From Onthophagus taurus (Eukaryota > Arthropoda > Insecta > Coleoptera > Scarabaeidae), in the NCBI RefSeq assembly GCF_036711975.1, contig NC_091966.1, positions 33,673,501 to 33,737,500 on the forward strand: a stretch of 64,000 nucleotides of DNA, given 5' to 3'. Below are positions 57,761-64,000 of the stretch, one piece after another; within the stretch, counting starts at the first letter, position 1; each line of letters opens with the position of its first letter. The translations under genes and the position numbers were made by a program. A model generated the notes under the pieces. The model was not told the origin of the DNA, ran no database searches, and was given only the letters and a program-made list of their open reading frames with translations.

Positions 57761-58950
57761 CAAATCATACTCATTTACATAACTGTTTCCAGTATTCAAA
57801 CGTTAACCTAACTAATAACTAATGATATGTATAAGATTTATATAAGATTAACGATAATATGTCTGTATCTGAACATCACATGAAGATACCAACCAATAAT
57901 CCATCCTAATATCCAAATTTGTGTACATAGCCTCTGATACAAAGAAAATTGCGTTAGATTTAGAACTATACTAGATTATATTTATCAAAAACTGTATGAA
58001 AACATCAAACAAACTTTTAATCTAATGTTATTTCTTTCCAGTTAGTTTTTGTAGTTGGTTTCTAAATAAAAATTTCATCACGATGATTAACTGTAAACAT
58101 TCCACAACGATGATTGTACAATTTTCTCACTTAAACCTCAATAATATCTTCAATGTAACCTGATTTCTCAAACGTAACACACACAATAGGTATGACGCGG
58201 CCCCTCTCTCTTCTAAGTATGTAGTATTAACACAGTGTATATCCTTTTCGTGAGTCAACGACACCCGATGTGAGTGTACCGGTGAGTGTTTCATTCATAA
58301 AGAAGAGAACCGTGTAAGCGAAATAACTTGATGAACAATGATTTATGAATACACCGTGCTTGAAAACAATCGTCATTGTCTTATATTTTTCATGGGATTC
58401 TTAATTTTGAACATAACAAACATAATCGTTGTTGAATAATTTTATATGAAATCGATAAAATATTTAGATTACTTTTTTTGAGAAAAGTTATTAGAATAAA
58501 CCGAACTAACCTCAAACATTTTTTAGAAATAAGATAAGAAAATTTCTGCGAAAAACGTTAAATTAGTTTAACAAATTAATTTCTTTATAAGAGTTTTATG
58601 AATGTAAAATGTATGGTTAATGAGAATAAAACCCTTTTTCTTCATTACACTTAAAGCCTTAACAGGTCTCTTATGCTAGCAACCCTCCATTAAAAAAGAG
58701 TTAATGCAGAAAAGCACCATCCGTGTCTTTTAATAACGAAGCTAATCTTCGTGTGTAAAGTAAGCTTTTATACACTTCTCAACGAAAAAGAACTCTTTAT
58801 CTAATCAAAAAAATGTAATGTAAAAAAAAGTAATGTTTTGTTACTTAAAAAGTACTTATAAAACTTAATTCAGATTTTTTTTAAATTTATTATATTCGTT
58901 TAAAAGTATCCATTCATTTATAGAATCGACATTTAAAACAATCGAACGGA
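57761..58950. other. Unassigned AT-rich DNA
   Basis: No gene, RNA or repeat is recognised. If Mkp3 extends this far, it is intron. Confidence 0.35.
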
Positions 58951-58974
58951 GAAAGGGTATTATATTGAAATGAC

Positions 58975-59235
58975 GTATAATCGCGTGGGCGATGACAATT
59001 TCGGTATTCACGGTAGAGGGCGGCCGTGAATGAAACGGTTCCCGGACTGAATGGAATCCGAACGACGTGAAGTTTCCAAATAGGCGGCGTGGGTGTCGAG
59101 AGATCGCGTAGGCGGTGGTGGCGGCAGCGACCACACGGAATGCGTGCAAGCGGCAACCGGCGTTGTCGCTTCTCACGCTACGGGTCGTCACCAGGCGGCT
59201 CTACCATCGCTATAACCTTCCCCCCTTTTTCGCCT
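58975..59235 (-). promoter_or_regulatory. CpG-rich block, possible promoter
   Basis: A sharply bounded CpG-rich stretch (gggcggccgtgaatg, ggcggcgtgggtgtcgag, ggcggtggtggcggcagcg) in AT-rich DNA. Overlapping minus frames are open but show no family motif. Lying about 5 kb upstream of the first Mkp3 exon seen and on the correct side, it could be the Mkp3 promoter and first exon. No donor site confirms this, and the strand is a guess. Confidence 0.3.
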
Positions 59236-59369
59236 CACTTTAACGGAAATCGACGTAACATTTCCGTTTTTGGAAAAGAAATGTTTTACCAATCTATTTT
59301 CCTATACCTATGACCTTTTTTTGTTTTAAATTTTTCAATTTAATTAATGAACAGATCGACATCACTATA

Positions 59370-60917
59370 CAGGGTGATATACTTATGAGTAATCATGCCA
59401 GAATTTACTAATCAAGAGTATGCATCATTTTTGTTTGTGGTTTCTGCAATGGAAGTGCCTCAGTAGCTGCCGCAGAATATCAGCGAAGATTTCCAAATTG
59501 TAGGCAGCATTTTGGTATTGCGCGAAATCATTGAGGAGGTCCACGTGTTTGTCACAATGTACAGACAGAGGAAGCCCTTGTTGACATGGATACTGATGAA
59601 CCTTCGATAAGCACAAGAAGAGTGTCCAGAAGACTTTCTCATTATTTTGTGTATTGAACTTTCAGCTGGTGCAAAATTTACAACGAATGAGGGTTCAATT
59701 TTGTGAATGGTTCTTACAACAGCATAGGCAAAATCTAAATTTTTTAATTTAATTCTTTGGTCTGACGAAGCAACTTTTACAAGAGATTAGTGGTGGAACG
59801 GATATCCCGCAACTATCCGGTATCCGGCCATTTTTTAAAATCCGGCCGGATACTGGATAGTTACCTAATATCCGGCTTTGGCCGGATTCCATTCACAGGA
59901 ATTAGCATCTCTTTTAGGTGTTGGACAGTGCAGATAATAATCAAGTTCAACCCGAATAGGACTTTTTTCATTGAATACATTTTATATATTTATCATTAGC
60001 AACCTCACTGTAACAATCCCAATACGATACACAAAATCTCTTGTTGCAGTTTCGTCTAGTTTTCTTCTCTTCGCTTGTAATTCATTACTAACAAAACTGT
60101 CGCTGTTATCACTTTCGATTAATAATTAAAGTATCATCTTTTTAGAGTGGCTGTGTTAGTTAAATCAGCATCAAAAAAAATCATTTTGTATCTTGGATCC
60201 AAATAAGTTGACATATCTTATCAGCTTTCTTATTAATTTCATTTTTATTCAAACATCGCAATAATGTGGCAATTTGGGTATCACTTCAGAAATGCATCAG
60301 AAATTATAACAATAATGGCCGCATAGATATGCCGGATAAATGGATATCCGGCCGAAGGTGATGCCGAATATCCGGCTTTTCGTAAAATCACTATCCGTTT
60401 CATCACTACAAGAGATGGTGTCATAGTCACGTGTCACTCGGTAAAGAATCCGCACAGCATTAGGGACAGGGATTCGCAGCAACGGTTTAGTATAAATACT
60501 TGGGGTACTATCTTGTCTAACATATTGCGACCTGTATTCATCGATCAAATATTAAATTCAAATGGCTATCTAGATCTATTGGAAAACATAGTGGAAAATA
60601 TCATGGATGATATTCCGTTGGCACACCTGGGAGACATTTGGTACCAACATAATGGTGCACGCACATCCACAAACAGCAAGAAGAGTTGTTGTCTGGTTAA
60701 ATGACCATTTTAATGCAAGGCGGATGTAGCATGGCCTCGAAGATCACCAGACCTCAACCAACTAGATCTTTTTGTGGAGTACATTAAAAAATTTACTATA
60801 TTGTAGAAATTACCACCATTCAACAACTACAAGAGAATATTTATTATTATTTTTTTGTTTAAAATTCTATTGTCTATCAGAATCCAAAATATTGCACACG
60901 AGTTATGAATCACCCTG
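59370..60917 (+). mobile_element. DD41D mariner copy with a hAT MITE inside
   Basis: The ends CAGGGTGATATACTTATGAG (59370) and, inverted, CAGGGTGATTCATAACTCG (60899-60917) are imperfect terminal repeats. TA flanks both ends (59368-59369 and 60918-60919). Inside, the transposase reads CNGSASVAAAEYQRRFPNC, SISTRRVSRRL, RMRVQFCEWFLQQHRQNLNF and a TFTR-like end of the first catalytic region. After the inserted element it continues IMDDIPLAHLGDIWYQHNGA and PRRSPDLNQLDLF. The second catalytic Asp is Asn here (QHNGA), and several frames are shifted, so it is dead. The family is the same as at 22402, but the copy is only distantly related. Confidence 0.8.
59788..60408. mobile_element. 621-bp hAT MITE with 8-bp duplication inside the mariner
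   Basis: It begins TAGTGGTGGAACGGATA and ends with the inverted counterpart (ATCCGTTTCATCACTA). It is flanked by CAAGAGAT on both sides (59780-59787 and 60409-60416). Subterminal words such as atccggccgga and tatccggc recur near both ends. Removal restores the mariner frame across the first catalytic region. TAGTG ends and 8-bp duplications are typical of hAT elements. It encodes no transposase. Confidence 0.85.
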
Positions 60918-60919
60918 TA

Positions 60920-61685
60920 GAAGTGATATTTGTATTCATATCTACCTATTAAAAAAATTTAATGAATTAAATTTTATCTTGTTTCGGACGTTTATCGATC
61001 TGTATTTTTTAATTTAATTGTTTTTATGGAGTATGTACCATTTTCAGAGAGATCTAAAATGATTACAATTTATTTTATAACGATGGCAATTCTCTGTTTT
61101 TATTTCAGTATTTTAAAAATGCAATATGAAATATTCGAAAATATTTTCAGTCATTCAAAGAATATGCGATAAATTTATAAATTTTATAAAATGTAAAGGT
61201 AAATCCGATATAAATCTCTCCAAACTATCATTTCGATATATTAATAGTTAAACGATTACACGGTCTCTCGGTAAGGTTTGTGCAATACTCCACGTTGTGA
61301 CTCGTATGACGTAATATGTCACAGAACGAGTATAATTTGACCATAACTCAACTGATCGACTCAAATATAAACATGTTGCTACGTCACGCTAATCAAGGTC
61401 ATATAGCTATTCAAATCTTTCCAACATATACAGAGTAAAACAACAATCTGGAAAAGCCTAATTTGCTTCTAAATAGGTCGCACAAAATTTGGGATATGGA
61501 AACACTAACTTGACATTCACAATGTTGTCTGATTTACCGTCTTCCTGTATTAATGAGTCAATTTGAATTTTTAAATGCACGCTGTATATTATTGCATTAT
61601 TGGAATCTACCCTTCAATTTATAATTCCACGATATGTAATACTTGCGATTTGATGTATTTAAGCGGTCTTAAATAAATAAAATTT
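60920..61685. other. Unassigned DNA
   Basis: No gene or repeat is recognised. A moderately GC-rich patch near 61290-61400 has no open frame of note. Confidence 0.35.
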
Positions 61686-62050
61686 TTAAAAAGGGAGAAG
61701 TGGGAATGGAGGGAGACAGAGCTGGAGGAGGTAAGAGAACTTACGTGCCTGAGATTTGCAGTTAGAAAGACAAGTAGATTATTGGGGCAGATATGGAGCT
61801 GGGTGCAAAAAATATTTGTGCAGGCGGAATATAATGTTTGATGAATTTGTCAGGAGTGTGATAATGTATGGAGCAGAAATATTGGGGTGGAAGGAGCACA
61901 AAGGAGAGATATTGGAGGTGGGTCTTGGGATTGAGCAGAGAGACTCCGGGATATATAGCGAGAGAGGAGTTGAAGCTGGAGAAGATGAGGGTGGAAGCAG
62001 ACAGAAAGTCGGTAAAGTACGAGGATGGACTGGAGCAGCGTTCTAATATG
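61686..62050 (+). pseudogene. Non-LTR retrotransposon fragment, same family as 11150-11800
   Basis: The plus strand reads FDEFVRSVIMYGAEILGWKE and, after a one-base frame change, RYWRWVLGLSRETPGYIARE. The pair MYGAEI(W/L)GWKE...RWVLGLxRETPGYI is the signature of this LINE family, also seen at 11245. The fragment ends with VKYEDGL. No reverse transcriptase core is present. Confidence 0.65.
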
Positions 62051-62480
62051 CTTTGATATTGACATTAATACATTATTAACTAAAACTGTCAATAGTTAGA
62101 CGTATTTTGAAAAGTTCTGCAAAGTACATTGTTTCTTTAAGATAGTTCTTATAAGAAATTACTGTTCTCATGATGATGGGATTCAGCGATAGGATAACAT
62201 CTTATAATGAAGTAACAAACTTGTTCTACGATACATGCCCAAATTGTTCTGCTATCAATAAAGCGATGCACATAGCGGTACTTCATACTGAAAGTTAGTT
62301 ACAACTCAAATTTATTAATTACACAATAGAACAAATTGTAATTCGGAATGGTTACTTCCAAACATTACAAGAGAGAATCAAGAAACGAAAGACTACAACG
62401 ATGAAAGAAGGCAAGCATTAGAAGAAGTTAGAGAAGCAATAAATACTCAAAAAAAAAATAACAAAGCACCAGGCTTAGGG
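62051..62480 (+). pseudogene. Mixed transposon scraps
   Basis: SYNEVTNLFYDTCPNCSAIN (about 62195-62255) resembles a mariner-type helix-turn-helix. NDERRQALEEVREAINTQKK-like sequence followed by NKAPGLG (about 62390-62480) resembles the region before the first motif of an RTE-like reverse transcriptase. Both are too short for firm calls. Confidence 0.3.
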
Positions 62481-62489
62481 AACTAACAA

Positions 62490-63300
62490 GGGAAGTGTCA
62501 CAACTGTGTCTCACCGATTTCGATGCAATTTGGTACAGTCATAGAATGGGCCAAAATAAGGTTCGCACATTTTTTTATACGTGCGGTAAAAGCCCCTGGG
62601 GCGAGTTATAGGGGTTGAAAGTTTGGAGAAAAAGTACGTTTTCACTTATATTTTGAAAACGAAAAGTGCTATCAAAATTTGGTAAATTGTAACTGATATT
62701 CATTTTAAAAGAGCTTTCTTTTGATGTGTCACACATATAGCAGAGGGTTAAAAAGGGCGAACTACCCCTATTTTTTTGGAATTATTTAAAAACCACCCTA
62801 TCGATTTTGGCGGCATTAAGTATACTTCTAGTGCGTTCAAAAATATTAGTTAAGGGTTTTTTCCCATTCGCCCTAGATCAACCCCAGCGAAGTTACGGGG
62901 GTTAACATGTAAGCACTTTTCGTAAGAATGATGTGATAAAATTGTCAGGTATTTTGAAAATACTTTAAACAAAACCGTAAATTAGTCGCACAATAAAATG
63001 TTTAGTGTAAAATAAGGCATAATACACCATATAGGGGTTGTTGGGGTTATCCACCCCCTTAAAAATTAATTCTATCCCGGGCGTTATTTGTCGATTACGG
63101 CGAAATTTGGTACTGTGTTTGTTTTATATTTGAAGTAAAAATTTTTGAAAATGGTTATAAGGGTTACAAATTAGGGGTAGTTTTTTGTTTATACCTCGAA
63201 GATGAAAACTGCCATCGTAACTGTGGTATTGTTTTTTAAAAATCTATCTATCGATGTTCCACGAGGTAAACTACCCTCATTTTCTTTAAATAATAAATAT
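62490..63300 (+). repeat. Dispersed repeat with periodic 'ACTACCCC' blocks
   Basis: Part of it (62740-62870) matches the interior of the element at 9801-10719. Similar phrases recur within the stretch: gatttcgatgcaatttggta near 62518 and attacggcgaaatttggtac near 63095, and blocks with actaccct or aggggttg. This looks like a larger copy of an unnamed element, possibly with internal duplication. The ends were not found. Confidence 0.5.
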
Positions 63301-63450
63301 AAAACTACTAGATAAATAAGATATTTTATTTATTTATGAGTTAAAAAGCAACTGACAAAAAAAATAGTTCAATATACCAAAGAAGTTTATTCTACATTAC
63401 TAATTGACGTTTTTTATGTATTATATTAATTTTCAATATTAAATTTATTT

Positions 63451-64000
63451 TTATTCTACGTAGTGTTGGCAAAAATGAAAGTCGTGGAAAAAATGTTTTA
63501 AACATAAGGATTTTTTACACCATGCACATGTTATGACCGCTATATCCCCACAGATATCACACGTTGGCTTCTCACTCGAAAAGCAAACTTCCACGGGATT
63601 TTCAAAATGGTCTGGTCTCTCCTCTATATAGCCACTTGCAAACCATGCGTATTTAAAAACATTTATAAACCGAGGGGAAGCCAACTGGTTATGCGTCAAC
63701 GATTGCAATTTTAATATGTTATCCCTCTGATGTAAATTGACATCATACTGGTAAAGAATAATCTGATCAGAGAATCTTCTAATAAAATTTTTCCATATTC
63801 TGAAACCAAATACATCTAGGGGCTGTATTTGACCTGTTGTCCCTGCAGGTATAGATAAATGTTTAAAATTAGTACCTGATGGAGTTATTTCACTAATAAC
63901 TTCAGGACAATGGCCACTCCAAGAATCTAATAATAATAATGATTTAGAACCAGTATTTGGAAAATATACATTTTGGAGCCAATTTTTCATGTGTTCTGAA
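63451..64000 (-). CDS. Pogo-like DDE transposase or derived protein, C-terminal part (runs off window)
   Basis: The frame is open from the right edge to the stop at 63451, at least 182 residues without a break. SLLLLDSWSGHCPEV carries the second catalytic Asp of the DDE_1 (Tigger/pogo/jerky) domain, and GTTGQIQPLDVFGFRIWKNF carries the third Asp and its typical surroundings. After the catalytic domain comes an unusual cysteine-histidine tail: CDICGDIAVITCAWCKKSLC then LKHFF and a final HFCQHY, likely a small zinc-binding module. The intact frame suggests either a young transposon or a domesticated gene. The N-terminal DNA-binding part and first catalytic Asp are outside the window. Confidence 0.75.
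   Translation of the reverse strand, partial: SEHMKNWLQNVYFPNTGSKSLLLLDSWSGHCPEVISEITPSGTNFKHLSIPAGTTGQIQPLDVFGFRIWKNFIRRFSDQIILYQYDVNLHQRDNILKLQSLTHNQLASPRFINVFKYAWFASGYIEERPDHFENPVEVCFSSEKPTCDICGDIAVITCAWCKKSLCLKHFFHDFHFCQHYVE

Noticed and set aside
58865-59191. Overlapping minus-strand frames in the CpG-rich block
   Set aside because: Open frames are expected in GC-rich DNA. No rhodanese or other motif is found, so it is kept only as a possible promoter.
1-64000. tRNA, rRNA, CRISPR arrays and bacterial-type operons
   Set aside because: I looked for tRNA T-loop words, regular spacer arrays and closely packed frames, and saw none. The gene structure is that of an animal nucleus.

Overview
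The window looks like insect nuclear DNA, most likely from a beetle-like species, but I cannot fix the order from sequence alone. The evidence is an AT-rich background, short GT-AG introns, insect-style orthologues (Sec61 alpha, COX5A, tetraspanin, Mkp3, a MADF-BESS protein, a small Ly6 protein), and a dense, mixed load of transposable elements (Jockey, RTE-like and I-like LINEs, Penelope-like, DD41D mariner, hAT, pogo-like, foldback and MITE families). There is no bacterial or viral gene organisation.

Layout. 1-13 kb: LINE and hAT remnants, a candidate small coding exon on the minus strand (1705-1816), a possible 5' non-coding exon of the same gene about 7 kb upstream (8968 to about 9560), a 919-bp element with ATA target duplications, and a LINE tail split by a 710-bp foldback MITE. 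13.3-13.9 kb: a three-exon Ly6/uPAR-like GPI-anchored protein. 15.6-19.1 kb: a tandem array of about 790-bp palindromic units, one of them split by a 1172-bp element that itself carries a 421-bp MITE. 19-20 kb: Penelope-like fragments with a hammerhead-like motif. 21.15-23.88 kb: a whole but dead DD41D mariner with long inverted ends and an internal minisatellite. 24.5-27.9 kb: the main housekeeping cluster, with a Tantalus-like protein (-), COX5A (+) and a five-exon tetraspanin (-). 29.0-30.0 kb: a MADF-BESS gene copy broken by a frameshift. 30.4-31.7 kb: a Jockey LINE with an I-like LINE inside it. 32.36-36.45 kb: a 4.1-kb foldback element with inverted arms of 174-bp satellite repeats and an exact 9-bp target duplication, ending about 0.8 kb upstream of the Sec61 alpha start codon. 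37.3-43.6 kb: the complete five-exon Sec61 alpha gene, whose 4.6-kb second intron holds 570-bp direct repeats and an inverted pair of hammerhead-like motifs. 44.2-47.5 kb: a satellite with two-part higher-order units. 48-50 kb: LINE and hAT remnants. 52.5-54.1 kb: the C-terminal four exons of an Mkp3/DUSP6-type phosphatase (-), with the N-terminal exons not found. 57-64 kb: RTE-like remnant, a second DD41D mariner split by a hAT MITE, LINE fragments, and the intact end of a pogo-like DDE protein running off the right edge.

The host genes do not form one pathway: they are ordinary, separate housekeeping or signalling genes (ER protein translocation, respiratory chain, membrane scaffolding, ERK dephosphorylation). 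The unusual content is the mobile and satellite DNA, especially the foldback element, the hammerhead-like motifs and the clear nested insertions. All calls come from reading the sequence and remembered family motifs; no database search was run.
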